In this document: in pieces, positions 11,253-22,128 of the stretch
Position numbering within the stretch: the stretch's first letter is position 1
Layout: each line of letters starts with the position of its first letter
Source: Branchipolynoe longqiensis
Lineage: Eukaryota > Annelida > Polychaeta > Phyllodocida > Polynoidae
Direction of reading: 5' to 3'
Assembly: GCA_030323885.1 (NCBI GenBank)
Contig: CM059194.1
Coordinates: forward strand, 3,585,291 to 3,649,290
DNA: 64,000 nucleotides
Translations under genes and position numbers: made by a program
Notes under the pieces: model-generated
Told to the model about the DNA's origin: nothing
Database searches by the model: none
The model's input: only the letters and a program-made list of their open reading frames with translations

Positions 11253-11628
11253 CTGTCCCAACATGTTCCTTCTAGGATACACGCCACACTATGGACGTGT
11301 TTTGCTGCCCAGATCAATACATTTTCTTCCCCGAAATCCTTTAAACAAAAATAAAAAGGAAATAGAAATGCCCTCACCCCCGAGGGTTCTGCGCCGATTT
11401 GTCTCAAGGAATGAAAAATGAACTTTATGTGTTGAAAATTCGACCTCAGTGCTTGATACTGTCGTGGGGGCTGTGGTGCAGAACATTGACTTCCGCAATG
11501 AAATGAACGGACAACAAAAAAAGGGGCTACAGGCAGAGCAGACTTTGCTAATAACACATTATATTATTATCGTGGATTAACTGTACTCTCATTCGTTGAA
11601 TATAGGCCTATGTGGTTGCTTAGCCATG
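11253..11628. other. No recognisable feature
   Basis: Unique-looking. Open frames of 69-110 codons on the minus strand have no motif I recognise, and the longest one runs into the CCCTCA array. Confidence 0.3.
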
Positions 11629-11958
11629 ACTGGACACAGTAGCCGAATCGATAGAGCACCGGATTCCCATGCTGAAAGTATGCAGTATTCAAAATCCAGC
11701 CGAGTCAAACCAATGACTTACAGACATTCATCGTGTCGCTACCAAGCCTGGCACTTGACATTAATAGGACAGGACAAGGACTGGCTATCTCAGTGTCAGG
11801 ATAACATGACTGAGTGGAACATCGTGTCCTGGTGCCCGTGGCCTGGTATCCCAGTGGAACATCACTATAAAGTCACCATGAATGCGCACTACCACAAGTC
11901 AGTATGCCTACCCATTGTCATATTACCTTAGCTGTTGCCAGGATGTAAAACGCCAATC
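11629..11958 (+). mobile_element. SINE-A, full length
   Basis: Starts with a tRNA-like head ('gtagccgaatcgatagagc', then 'gtattcaaaatcc') followed by 'gagtcaaaccaatgacttac', 'ataacatgactgagtgg', 'cactataaagtcaccatgaa' and the 3' end 'gttgccaggatgtaaaac'. Confidence 0.75.
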
Positions 11959-12801
11959 TCTTTCCCACCCCTACACCACCCCTACTACACCTTATTTCAA
12001 AACATATTACCTAACATTTTCCTTTAAATTGATATAAAACCTGTCTGATGTAAGTCCCCACTGCAATCTCAGACCTCGATCCCATCATTAGGCCACACAA
12101 AATGGAACACTTGTGATGGGATTAAAAAAATGGGCAGGTTTCTCGCATTTGTTATTGGTGATTGGATCCACTGATTTGCATATTTACAATATAATATATA
12201 TATGTGCATTGGAGGTATGTTATATCTTTTTGACAACAGAAGAGAGAAAGCAATGAAAAAAAGAAGTGTTCAAAAACTATTCTAGAATCATCTTGTACAT
12301 TTATTGATGCATGCTCACCAAGTGCATAATACATATGTTGAACTGGAATTGTATGCAGTTACTATTACAACGAATAGTCAATTTCTATTATGCTTCTATT
12401 ATCGAACAGGTTTTTCTTGTGGTTATTATTGCAACTGATATTATCATTTATGTACCAACAAATTGTAATGAACGGCCGGAAGACCAGTGCTCTGGTGCTG
12501 ACAAAAGACATTATTCGCTGAATAAAATACATTTAGTAAAAAAAAAAGAAATTATGTACATTTAAAGACGGTGTTGAGATTCGTCGAGAGGGGGCAGCAC
12601 CTCAGGCTTCAGCACCGGAACATCAGTTGCTCCCACCGAGCCCTACTCAGAACGCCACTAGGTGGCGACACTTATCTCCCAGGTGGGAAAATTACACCGA
12701 TACTTGTGATAGCGCCCCCAGACTTTCCAGTAATTGTTGAGACCTGCTATCTCACTTATCTACCTGCAGCTTTGCTGACAACCAACTACACTCACTACAT
12801 A
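11959..12801. other. No recognisable gene
   Basis: AT-rich and unique-looking. An open frame of about 100 codons at 12571-12873 has no recognisable motif and runs into the downstream MITE. Confidence 0.35.
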
Positions 12802-13308
12802 CAGTATAACCCCACAAAGCCAAACATGAAGGGACCCAATATATGTGTTTGGATTAACCGATCATTGGTTTAACCGAGCTTTGACTTTGACTTTGACTTG
12901 GCTTTGGCAAAATCGTGGGTGCATAATGAATATAATATACAATGTATGTGGACACTTTGATTATTGTTTTATACATATATACAGTACAACCCCGTTAAAC
13001 CAAGCTCGGTTAAACCAAATGGTCAGTTAATCCAAACATTGTTCGGCGGCCCGGCAAAATACTACCATTTATCATTATAAAAAAGTATCAGATGACCTTA
13101 TAACCACATGAAAGTTTGGTTTAGCCATACCAGAAGTGGCCTGGGGTGCTACCATTTTGTTTGGATTAACCGATAATTTTGATTAACCGACTTTGGTTTA
13201 ACCAACATTTTTATATGATAAATGGTAGTATTTTGCCGGGCCGCCGAAAAAAGTTTGGATTAACCGATCGTTTGGTTTAACCGAGCTTGGTTTAACGGGG
13301 TTGTACTG
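12802..13308 (+). mobile_element. Composite mariner/pogo-like MITE (MITE-3), copy 1
   Basis: Flanked by TA on both sides. The outer left end is CAGTATAACCCC and the right end GGGGTTGTACTG. A complete inner MITE begins at 12982 with CAGTACAACCCC and shares the right end at 13308. The interior repeats 'ggttaaaccaa' and 'ttggattaaccgat' in both orientations. TA target sites and CAGT...ACTG ends fit the Tc1/mariner superfamily (pogo/Tigger-like). No transposase is encoded. The same composite lies reversed at 59097-59593. Confidence 0.8.
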
Positions 13309-13340
13309 TACTCTCTAACTACTTGAACCATATATTAAAC

Positions 13341-13573
13341 ATGAAGAGTTCAGTCGCAAAATCACGTATTCACCAATCCAAAAATGTAGTTTAAATAAAA
13401 GATTCTTCCCTGAAAATAATTGTAATTCTCAATAATTCCACTTTTCATATAAACATACAGTTATGGAGCACTGAATTAACCAATAGGAATACAGACAATT
13501 ATTTTGTGTAGGTTTGTTTCCAATGTTTATCTCCATTTTTAGATTGACATTTAAGTGGTTTTGGGCCTGAAAC
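13341..13573. mobile_element. MITE-1, decayed copy
   Basis: Ends 'tgaagagttcagtcgcaaaa' and 'ggttttgggcctgaa' are degraded versions of the MITE-1 inverted repeats. The interior shares 'ccaatccaaaaatgtag', 'attccacttttcata' and 'ccaatgtttatctccattt' with copies at 22771, 33735, 35478 and 42140. Confidence 0.7.
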
Positions 13574-14047
13574 AAGATGCCCAACACTGGAGGAAAATAT
13601 CAAGAAAATAAACAAAGCATTTATATGCATGGTTGGTAGAAAATGAGACAGAAAGAATTAGGAGACCTATAGGGTATGTAGGTGTGTTTGACGTCGATTG
13701 ACACGACACAGCAATTAAATGTCTGGTAACAATAACTAGCCCGTTGAGTAATGTACATATAACATGTAAATACAACATATTATCCTAGAAAAATTGGGAC
13801 ACGTTGGTCCACTGGAGTAGATATAACATGTCAATATTATATTACAAGCCTATGATATGTAAATAGGAGTAGGCTAGTCTAGTAATAAGAGTAGAAAAAT
13901 AAATACATATATACCAAGAAAATCCAAAAAAACTAACATAGGCTACTAACCATACCAACCAATTATCTATCTGCTACTGAAATGCAGGCAATCAAATACC
14001 TTATCAGCAGCCACTGTGTGGTAAGATAACACCAACACTACAACTGG
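13574..14047. other. No recognisable feature
   Basis: AT-rich, no supported gene or repeat. Confidence 0.35.
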
Positions 14048-14138
14048 CCAGCATTGAAAACAAGCCTGGGTACCCGGGCTTATATGCTATGGACAGTATA
14101 AATACAGCCTCAATAACAAAAATAAATAAAAACAATTA
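14048..14138 (+). mobile_element. SINE-C 3' tail fragment
   Basis: Shares 'tgaaaacaagcct', 'ggcttat' and 'gacagtataaat' plus an AAATAAA tail with the SINE-C copies at 14587 and 53721. Confidence 0.45.
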
Positions 14139-14149
14139 AAAAATGGTGA

Positions 14150-14453
14150 GAGCGGGCGACGGGCTCAGGGACATACTTGAAAATATTTTAAATTCCACAT
14201 GAGTCAAACCAATGATTTACAAAATTAATACTTGTCGCGTTCTAGCCTTATACTCGACATTACTAGTATAGGGCAAACACTGGTTAGCTCACTGTCAGGA
14301 TAATGTGACTGAGTGGGATATTGGGTTATGATGCTTGTGGCCTGTTCTCTGAGTGGCACAGCACTATAAAGTCACCATGAATGCGCACTGTCACAAGTGG
14401 TACCCATCCTGGTATGACTGTGGATGGTGCCAGGATGTAAACCCCAACAAATA
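14150..14453 (+). mobile_element. SINE-A with damaged head
   Basis: The tRNA-like head is degraded. From 'gagtcaaaccaatgattta' onward it follows the family through 'ataatgtgactgagtggga', 'cactataaagtcaccatgaa' and 'gtgccaggatgtaaac'. Confidence 0.65.
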
Positions 14454-14586
14454 AATCATAATATGTTGTATATATATCCTGTGCATCTTCACCCAGGCTC
14501 CCTCCCTATCATTCCTCCAGTGTTCTCTCCATAGTCACGTGATCTCGCTGCTGGTTGGAGGTTGGTTGGGTAGTTGTTCACAGTTT

Positions 14587-14838
14587 TACATCCTGGCAAT
14601 ATCTAAGGTGTGAGGAGCATTCCCCGTGCCCCCAGCTCTGCCAATTTGGATTTCCACTGCTGTGGATAACTTACAGCGTCATCAAAGGCCAGTTCCTCTC
14701 ATACCATGTCTATGTGGTGTGGGAGGTTAAAAATCCCTTGGTCCGGTAAAAGTGCAGGCTCGGGCTTTCTATTGACAAACTGTCTAATGGTGAAAACAAG
14801 CCTATTCAGGCTTATCCATAATAGGCAGTATAAATCTT
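14587..14838 (+). mobile_element. SINE-C, 5' truncated
   Basis: Matches the body of the full SINE-C at 53721: 'ccccgtgcccccagctctgcc', 'aatttggatttccactgctg', 'ctctcataccatgtctatgt', 'gttaaaaatcccttgg', 'gctttctattgacaaactg' and the 3' end 'ggcagtataaatcttcaag'. Confidence 0.7.
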
Positions 14839-14847
14839 CAAGGGAAA

Positions 14848-15139
14848 AAAAAGGTCATATCAGGACGGGTACCGACTGGTGACAGTGCACACTCATGGCA
14901 ACTTTATAGTGCTGCCCCACTGGGAACTCAGGCCACTAGCACCATGATCCAATATCCCACTCAGCCACATTATCCTGACACGGAGCCAACCAGTCCCTGC
15001 CCTATTCTATTAATGCCGAGCATCCAACAAGTATCAATTTAAAAAATCAATGGTTTGACTTGACTCGATCAGGAACCGAACTCCCGACTTTCCGCACGCG
15101 AGGCCCGCGCTCTACCGATTCGGCCACCGCGCCCGGCCG
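14848..15139 (-). mobile_element. SINE-A, near full length, reverse strand
   Basis: Clean reverse copy. On the minus strand it opens with a tRNA-like head containing GGTGGCCGAATCGGTAGAGC and a B-box-like 'gagttcggttcctg'; the 3' part carries 'cactataaagttgccatgag'. The clean boxes make this one of the least decayed SINE-A copies. Confidence 0.8.
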
Positions 15140-15360
15140 CTGGGTGGAGGAGGCTGAGGTGGTAATTATCTTAGTCTCCCCCTGGCGGTCAATGATGAGC
15201 CCCACAGGACTGTAGAATCTGTGTGTAGAGACCTTACTGTGATGGAGTGTGTGTGTGAGGAGCATGCTAAAACACGCACCAGGTGGCGTACCGGGGGGTG
15301 ACCTCCGAGGACACTACTGACTACTGGAGGATGCTCGCCACCCAATGGTTCACGGCACCC

Positions 15361-15587
15361 CGGGTGGTCCAATCAGCAGGGCACTCGCTTCATATATGTA
15401 GCGGGAGGTTGTGGGTTTGATGCCCGGCCGAGTCAAACCAAAGAGTTATGATATTGAGACTTGTTTATACTTCTCCTCACACCGGGCATTAATATGAGGG
15501 GTGGTTGGATTAGTGTCATGGAAAATGTTTGGTACTTTGTTGGGGTTTTCAGTCCTAGCAACATCCATGTTCATATAAGGACGGGTA
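15361..15587 (+). mobile_element. Divergent SINE-A-like element, 3' interrupted
   Basis: A tRNA-like head ('gtccaatcagcagggcactc', B-box-like 'tgggtttgatgcc') leads into 'gagtcaaaccaaagagttatg' and a shortened body ending 'cagtcctagcaacatcc', 'atataaggacgggtac'. It ends where the LINE 3' end at 15588 begins. Confidence 0.5.
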
Positions 15588-15773
15588 CTGTCTTCTGGTT
15601 ACAGAAAGAGAGGCCACCCTCGTCTCCGGTTCAAGGATACCATCAACAGAAACCTTAAGCTGAGAGACATTAAGACCGACTCATGGACACAACTCTCACA
15701 CCAGAGAGCTAAATGGAGAGCGGCAGTCAAGGCAGTCTTTGTCGCATCGCGACTGACAGCATGATGATGATGA
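15588..15773 (+). pseudogene. RTE-like LINE 3' end: reverse-transcriptase C-terminus
   Basis: A 5'-truncated LINE copy. From 15588 to the stop at 15762-15764 the frame is open for 58 codons and reads as the C-terminal end of a non-LTR reverse transcriptase (GYRKRGHPRLRFKD, RNLKLRDIKTDSW, QRAKWRAAVKAVFVASR). The stop TGA lies inside the GATGATGA tail, so there is essentially no 3' UTR, as in RTE-clade elements. The related copies at 55691 and 62396 carry the same 3' end; the 62396 copy carries an 11-bp duplication. Because it is truncated it cannot move by itself. Confidence 0.75.
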
Positions 15774-16195
15774 CTGACGTGTGACAGTGCGGAGTCATGA
15801 GCACTTCAGAGGGTTTCCCCAGTGGAAGACTGTGCCACATATGACCCAATATCCCACTCAGTCATATTATCCAGGTACTGACGTGTGACAGTGCGTAGTC
15901 ATGAGGGCGTCAGAGGGTTGCCCCACCGGCTATATGACCCAATATCCCACTCAGTCATATTATCCAGGTACTGAACACACGAGTCCTTTTCCTATCCTTT
16001 TACAGTTAATGCCACGTGCCAGGCTGGGCAATGAACATGGCATATGCTGCCGACACGGTGAAAAGAAATCACCAATTAATCAATCAGGTAGTGAGTATCA
16101 ATTTCATTGTTGGTTTGACTCAGCTGGGATTCGACTCACTATCGTCCAAGTTCCAGCCAGAGTTCTTATCGATTGGGCCATGCATAATGTGACTG
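15774..16195 (-). mobile_element. SINE-A, reverse, with internal duplication and a LINE-tail insertion
   Basis: A roughly 99-bp block ('tgacgtgtgacagtgcg' to 'attatccagg') is present twice, at about 15775-15871 and 15874-15970, and the second is followed by the rest of the SINE. The body is interrupted at about 16028-16086 by a LINE-T tail, after which 'gtagtgagtatcaattt' resumes. Confidence 0.7.
16028..16086 (+). mobile_element. LINE-T 3' tail inserted in a SINE
   Basis: A short 3'-end fragment: 'gaacatggcatatgctgcc', 'gacacggtgaaaag', then a run of AATCAATCA. GCCGACACGG(C) can form a small hairpin. Other copies lie at 18401-18460 (reverse) and 42225-42300. Confidence 0.6.
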
Positions 16196-17266
16196 AGTAG
16201 AATACCACATTACAGTTTCCGTGGCAGGATATATCATCGTCCAACACCGTTCGTTTCTACTAATCAAGCATACTTTCTGATTATGACCAATTTCTGACAC
16301 CGACTTTCTCGGTATTACCCATTGGCGTACATTAATTTATAAATAGTGATTAATAGCATTACTCATGAGGCATTGGATAGCGAGGTACACCATATGTCCC
16401 AATAGACGTGCACTGCGCGAGTGCAGACACATGGATGCATATCTATTTATTTCCCATGGGGGCAAAGTAATTATTTGTGATGGTTTCTTTCAAATTAACA
16501 TGTACTATGATTACATATGCAGATATTGTGAAACATTCATCACTGTTTATTATTTCATGGATTTCTTTTTGTCATGCCTCTGAAATAAAGTGGGATTGTC
16601 TTATTTTATGTGCATTCAGTCTGAATATTATTGTGCATGCTTTCAATCTTGAAATGTTGGTGTGCTTCTAGTGGGTAGCCTGCTTCTATTGGGACATATA
16701 TGGTAGGTCTAGAAACATGATTTCATAGAAAGGTAATATCAACTACTATTCACATTGTTACAATTAAATACCATAACATATACAAATTTTGAAGTCACAT
16801 TCTAGCACTTTAAAATAAAGAAACAAGTTCAGTGACACTGGTCATCTATCCGTCCCTAAAAACATCCTGTGACCTACATAGGTCAGAAACTTCCCCCCAC
16901 TTCATATGTAGCGATGATTGCCTGCAAGTCTGACCCTTTATGTGACCTTGACCTACATCGGAGAACTTTCAGAAAGTCAATTACAGTGATGAATATCATC
17001 TAGACACCAAACCTAACGAGCACTGTCTATCTGAGGAGATAAATCAGCCAATAGACACCTGAACTCATAATATTATGAAAAGTAATTTGCAATTAATTTA
17101 ATGGCGAAGAATTTTAGCTGGGGATTTGTGCCTGAGCTGAGGCAATTAATTACACTGGCAACTATGAGGTAGGTCCACTGTCTTGGAAGTAATTGGGGTC
17201 GTTACCCAATTCTCAGTGTGCTAATTCCTGTAGGAATAACAGATAATTACATGGCTGTGTGCGACT
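16196..17266. other. No recognisable gene
   Basis: AT-rich. Open frames of 64-72 codons around 16365-16671 are hydrophobic by composition and carry no motif I recognise. Confidence 0.4.
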
Positions 17267-17621
17267 TTAAAGCTGCATAGTCCGATGAAATCATCAAATC
17301 TTCAAAACCAAAACAATGATCTAAATTTGATTCTACATATCTAGCTTAGATACCGATGCACTTATTAATCATTTTTCACCACACAGAAGGGAATAGTGAG
17401 GCAATTGAATAGATCATATTACTGCAAAATGCTATGGTGTAAGAGTTTTGGCAAGCTTGCCAAAATTAATTTTGCATGGTTGCACTTCAAATATTTCAAA
17501 AGTTTGCCATTTAAAATAAAAGTTACTTCAAGCTAAAGTAAGGTAGATTATAACGATCAACTTAATGTATTTATCTCAGAAAACTTCTGAAACTCGAAAC
17601 CATCGGACTATGCAACTTTAA
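17267..17621. mobile_element. MITE-2, complete copy
   Basis: 355 bp, TTAA + AGCTGCATAGTCCGATGA at the left and CATCGGACTATGCAACT + TTAA at the right. The interior contains 'gatctaaatttgattctac', 'agagttttggcaagcttgcc' and 'atttaaaataaaagttact', all shared with 60755-61109. Confidence 0.8.
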
Positions 17622-17829
17622 TAACGATTTTGAGTCTTTTTTCTTACTTGAAATTTGGGATCATTTGAAATCTAAATCATCGGGTATTAAATCATAATTG
17701 ACACGGAAAGAGAGGTGTGGGATCGACTCGTCCTCTGGGTGCAATATTTCTTTTTTCATCACCTCTCCTCCCCACACACAACACTGGTTTTCATGATCTG
17801 GATCATGTTATGTACACGCTGTGCACTGC

Positions 17830-18118
17830 ATAGTGACCATACGGTCTATGTATAAGTAAGTGTATTGCCTGTACATATGTAATTGTAAGCATTAATACAA
17901 CTTATTGATATAAGAAACCTGCAATTCCAGGGGATTGGTGTAGTAGTGTGCACTGACCTCTCAAACAAGGATCCACATAGACAGGTAGGTGTAGATAGGG
18001 TGATGACATCATGGAGTCTATGTGGTGTAAGGGTTAAGAAAGTAACCTGGAATATAAGCGATGTGGGATCGAATCCTGATCTTGGCGCAATGCTTACCAT
18101 TTTCATTACCCCTTGACA
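17830..18118 (+). mobile_element. SINE-B composite (3' half joined to head half)
   Basis: Order here is 'gtatgtataagtaagtgtattgcc ... gcaattccagggg' (what looks like a SINE-B 3' half) immediately followed by 'gtagtagtgtgcactgacct ... caggtaggtgtag ... catcatggagtctatg', a tRNA-like region with B-box 'gggatcgaatcctg', and 'ccattttcattacccc'. The same junction recurs at 19.07, 34.15 and 60.3 kb. Confidence 0.65.
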
Positions 18119-18330
18119 TAATTACTACGTTGCCTTCTTAAAGACTGTCTTGTCTGGACGGTATTAATAGTCTGATTAAGACTGTGGTCAGTCTCGCTAT
18201 GTACGGCGTATTAGTGGCGCCATCTAGAAGAGTGTGGGTGTAATAGTGCAGCGATAACACTGTAGATGGCATCTGGAATTGGGTGGGCTGTTTGAAGGTT
18301 TGTGAATATGCCTGCTAATTCATGTACATT
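18119..18330. other. No recognisable feature
   Basis: Unique-looking spacer. Confidence 0.3.
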
Positions 18331-18460
18331 TTTTATGTAGTAGTCTGCACTGACCTCTCCGGAAAGGAGTGGCATAGACAGGTAGGCTGGGGTAGTGTTT
18401 TGATTGATTGATTGGTGGTTACCTTATGCCGTGTCGGCAGCATAGGCCATATTCACATCG
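18331..18460. mobile_element. SINE-B head fragment joined to a reversed LINE-T tail
   Basis: 'tagtagtctgcactgacctc' to 'caggtaggctggggtag' is a SINE-B head (18340-18400, plus). It is cut off by TGATTGATTGATTGG and 'gccgtgtcggcagcatag' (18401-18460), the LINE-T tail on the minus strand. Confidence 0.55.
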
Positions 18461-18799
18461 AGAAATGCTTGTTTTTTGTTCAAACCATCGCTTTTACATG
18501 TAAAAGCAGACAATCAATTATGTGCCAATAGACACTCATTAAATTAAAAAGCTCACAATCATATATTTGTGGCCAAGGGAAACAGATTCCCATAGAAAAC
18601 AAAAAGTTTTATTAATAATTGATAGAATGTATTTATTAAACTATATGAGGTGGGGTACAGTCCAGCTGCCCTCTGAAAGGCTCAAATGTTTTCTTGTTTT
18701 ACTTTAGTAAAAAGGTCATGCATACTGTCTGCAGTGTAGAATTGTTGTCACAGGGCCAAAAAATCAACATAACTTAGTAAAATGTGTTTGAGTGCCAGC
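18461..18799. other. No recognisable feature
   Basis: AT-rich spacer without a supported gene or repeat. Confidence 0.35.
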
Positions 18800-19240
18800 A
18801 GGGACTAACGTGAGTAGTCTTGTGACATCATGGAGCCTAGGTGATGTAATGGTTAGCACACTGGCCCAGAATGCAAAGAGATGTGGGTTTCAGTCCCACT
18901 CTAGGCACAATATTTCCAATTTTCATCACCCCCCACGACATTGGCGCCATGACCAGGATCCTGGACAGACTAAGCACAGTATAATTGTTGACCCTACCCT
19001 CTGTATGTATATGTAAGTGCATCGCCTGTGTGTATGTAATTGTAAGAATTAAAAGACCTACAATTCCAGGGGGAAGAGTGAGTGGTAGTGTTATAGACGG
19101 GTAGTTGTGGATAGTGTGGTGACCTCAGGGAGCCTAGGTGGGTTAATGGTTAGCACACTGGCCTGGAATGCAAAGACGTGTGGGTTCGAATCCCAATCTA
19201 GCCACAATATTTCCCATTTTCATCCCCCCCATGACAGGTG
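18800..19240 (+). mobile_element. Two SINE-B units in tandem
   Basis: The first copy (about 18815-19072) has a tRNA-like part ('gtaatggttagcacactgg', then 'gggtttcagtccc'), 'ccaattttcatcacc', 'gacattggcgccatgacc' and the 3' half ending 'acctacaattccaggg'. A second head (about 19076-19240) follows directly, with a cleaner A-box ('taatggttagcacactggcc') and B-box 'gggttcgaatcc'. Confidence 0.7.
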
Positions 19241-19353
19241 CTTGAATCTGCCAACATAAGTTAGAACTTATCCATACTTTCTTAGCTGATCCGAAGAAAC
19301 CATTTAATTCTGAAGCAAGGTTCATCAAAGTAAATGCTCAGCATCTTCTCTTG

Positions 19354-19824
19354 AAGGGGCTGTCACATTAGGTTTTTTTTGCGGGAGCGTATGGCGGCGT
19401 AAGCGCGTTACGTCATATACGTCGGCATACGCCGTATACGCTACTCATACGCTACGCATACGCTACGCATACGCTACTCATACGCTACTCATACGCCGCC
19501 AGATGCCGCCAGATGCCGGCGTATGTGAAGCGTATGAGGCATACGCCGCCATACGCTTTCATAAATCCGTCCGTCCACATTTTTTTGTGCATGCTAAAAA
19601 AAACCCGACCTATGAGGGCGTATGGCCCATACTGTCAAAAAATGTCACATCACGCTCCATCGCTCCCATACGCTCCTCATACGCTCCTCGTACGCTCCTC
19701 GTAGGTTCCACATACGCTCAAAACCACCCGAAAGGTCACCAAATGTCATCATAGGCCGGCACGCGCAGGACCTACGTAGGTTTTCAATACGCTCCCACCA
19801 TACGCCGTAATGTGACAGGGCCTT
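19354..19824. mobile_element. TIR element V1 with GCGTATG/CATACGC motif swarm
   Basis: Ends AAGGGGCTGTCACATTA and TAATGTGACAGGGCCTT. The interior is packed with CATACGCT, CATACGCC and GCGTATG in both orientations. It shares its terminal repeats with V3 at 24609-25308, but V3 carries a different internal motif. No coding capacity; the 60-80-codon frames are artefacts. Confidence 0.75.
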
Positions 19825-19832
19825 TATACTAT

Positions 19833-19940
19833 TGTAGTTGGCTGCACTGACCTAACACTCAACGAACCACACCTACAGGTAGGCGTAGCTAGGGTGATTG
19901 CACCAGGGAGGGCGACTAAGTAGATTACGACCTAGTGTAA
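19833..19940 (+). mobile_element. SINE-B head fragment
   Basis: 'tagttggctgcactgacct', 'acaggtaggcgtagctagg', 'gattgcaccaggga' match the SINE-B head; the tRNA-like part is lost. It follows V1 by a few bases. Confidence 0.45.
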
Positions 19941-20905
19941 AGTCATCGGCAGGCAGCTGTAGTTTTGTAGGCAGGCTAATATGAAATCACTACATGCAAG
20001 TACAAGTAAGGCAGAGTACAGAGTGAAAGGTAGAGACAGCTTGCACCCTCACGTTTATTATTATATAGTGGTTTTAGAATTCAAGATGGCCTGTCACATG
20101 ACCAGATCCTCCAATCAACAGTAAGCATTCACATGTCCACCAATCAATAGTATGCATTCTAGTATCCATGCCTTGGTTGTTTTGGCCTACCTGCCCTGTT
20201 GTGTCACGGTGTGCAGTGATCCGTATCTAACAATTGGGGTGGAGGGGGTTGTGAGCAGAGCTGTTAAGGCCCTATCACACTAACAGTAGTGCCCCTCTCA
20301 CACTATCTATCGAATACACAATGTCTATTTAATCTAGGTAAAGGATCACCGGCACTACACAATACCACATGCATTTGGTCACATTACATCATTTACCTTA
20401 TATTTAACATGTGTAATCCCTTATAGACCAGTTCACATTCCCACCGATGTGTAATTATCGGAATATTTTACACTAGGACGCTGGTTCTGGAATGACTGAT
20501 ACATGGGTTCGAGTCCAGCTGTTGCGATTAGTATATATTTATTAATGCACTACCTATTAGTCAACATTTGACACCTACCGCAGCTCGTAGTTAGCATCCA
20601 TTAGGTTAGTATTTTGGGGTTTTGCATCCTGGCAACATCAGGAAGAACCATGTAGGAAGAGTCAGGTAGCAGTTTTGGGATACCTGCAGAAGAGCCGATC
20701 ACATTCACAAATATAGGGTGGTTTCATGTAGATTTCTCTACAAGCATGAACATTAACACGGATGGAGACCTGAACATACTAAATTGATTTTCGGAGGGTG
20801 CCGAAGCAGGTGCTCATTGGGTCCGCCACATTGGCTGAATTCAAGATGGCCGCCAGTCACTATTTGATGTTGTCATAACTTCATTACCGAAACCCTTGGT
20901 GATAT
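19941..20905. other. No recognisable gene
   Basis: Contains one tRNA-like B-box remnant ('gggttcgagtcc' at about 20507) that may be a decayed SINE. Otherwise I see nothing. Confidence 0.35.
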
Positions 20906-21286
20906 CAAAGACCCTATGATACTAAGACGGCTCACTCAGCCTGTACTGTGTAATCAAAATGATCAAACCCACCACTTTGTGCCCTGGCTCTTCTCTTGGT
21001 TAAACTGGTGCTATATTATATGTATAAATGTATATATGAATGTGAAAGATGTGTGATGATGGTGATGCTGATGATGATGCTGATGATGATGTGTATTTGT
21101 TCATAGCAATTTCATATTGATGTGTATTCATACTTACCTATCTCATGTATAATATATGTGTATGTGTTTACATGTGAAACACCAACCAGCAGCAGCTGAT
21201 CAAACCCACCACAAGGTGGCACTGCAAAATTTACATTACCATGGGAGAGATAGGGAGTGAGCTGTCTTAGTATTATAGGGTCTTTG
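20906..21286 (+). mobile_element. MITE-4, copy 1
   Basis: Ends CAAAGACCCTATGATACTAA and TTAGTATTATAGGGTCTTTG. Flanks 'gtgatat' (left) and 'gttatat' (right) look like a 7-bp target duplication with one change. A copy in inverse orientation lies at 57350-57732. The interior has GATGATGCT repeats and no protein. Confidence 0.8.
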
Positions 21287-21429
21287 GTTATATGAAGAGA
21301 TTCTGGTAAGTCCTTGTTCCATCATTCCGCCATCACAATACCTGGCGAGGCCACATCTGAGACAGCTGGTGCTGGCAGCAGCTCACACCTCCTCACATAG
21401 GCTCAAGCTTCATCACATGTGGTCATTGT

Positions 21430-21980
21430 TGTTATTAGCTGTTCAGCGCTGAGCTAAGAAGAACTGTTCGCAGCTGCTCAGACGTTCTCAAAGCTAACCA
21501 AGGCTATTCAGAGATGTTCATTGCTGAATAGTGTTGATAATAGCTGTATATCTGGTCAGAACGGGTCAGAATTGCTCGGAACTGCTCAGACCTAGTCATG
21601 CCTATTCAGACCTACTCAGACCTACTCAGACCTGTTCAACACTTCGCAGAGCTAATCGGAGCTTTTCATAGTAGATATACAGAGCTGAGTAAGGTTGGCA
21701 ATACCTGTGCATATATCTGCTCAGAACTGCTCAGAACTGCTCAGACCTAGGCAGACCTGTTCAGACCTACTCATACCTATTCAACGCTGCTTAGAGCTGC
21801 TCATTACTGTTAACGCCTCTTCAGATTTACTCACAACTGCTCAGCCTTTCTTAGAGTTAGTCAGAACTGCTGTTCAGAACTGCTCAGAACTTATTATTGC
21901 TGCCCACAGGTTCTCGTCTCATCTGCTCACACCTGCTCACACCTGCTCATATCAGTTCAATACCGCTCATAGAGAACTTC
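21430..21980. repeat. Degenerate about 10-bp repeat (CTCAGACCTG / CTCAGAACTG)
   Basis: Loose tandem runs of GCTCAGAACT, CTCAGACCTA and CTCACACCTG with many substitutions. The open frame over its right part (21695-22195) is built from the repeat and is not called as a gene. Confidence 0.75.
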
Positions 21981-22128
21981 AACGTCAAACTCAACCTCTC
22001 ACTGCACAGAAGGGACCTAGGTCCGCCATGTATGGATATCTGGTTCTAGGTGTTTCGTTCTTGCCCTCCCCTCTTCCCCTGCTTGCAGAGGATAGGGTTG
22101 TTTATTTCAGCAGTGTAATAATGTACGC

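Noticed and set aside
12571..12873. 100-codon frame upstream of the composite MITE
   Set aside because: No recognisable domain, and its end lies inside the MITE.
14848..15139. Functional tRNA gene on the minus strand
   Set aside because: A- and B-box-like motifs are present but no acceptor stem closes, and the sequence continues into the SINE-A body found at many loci.
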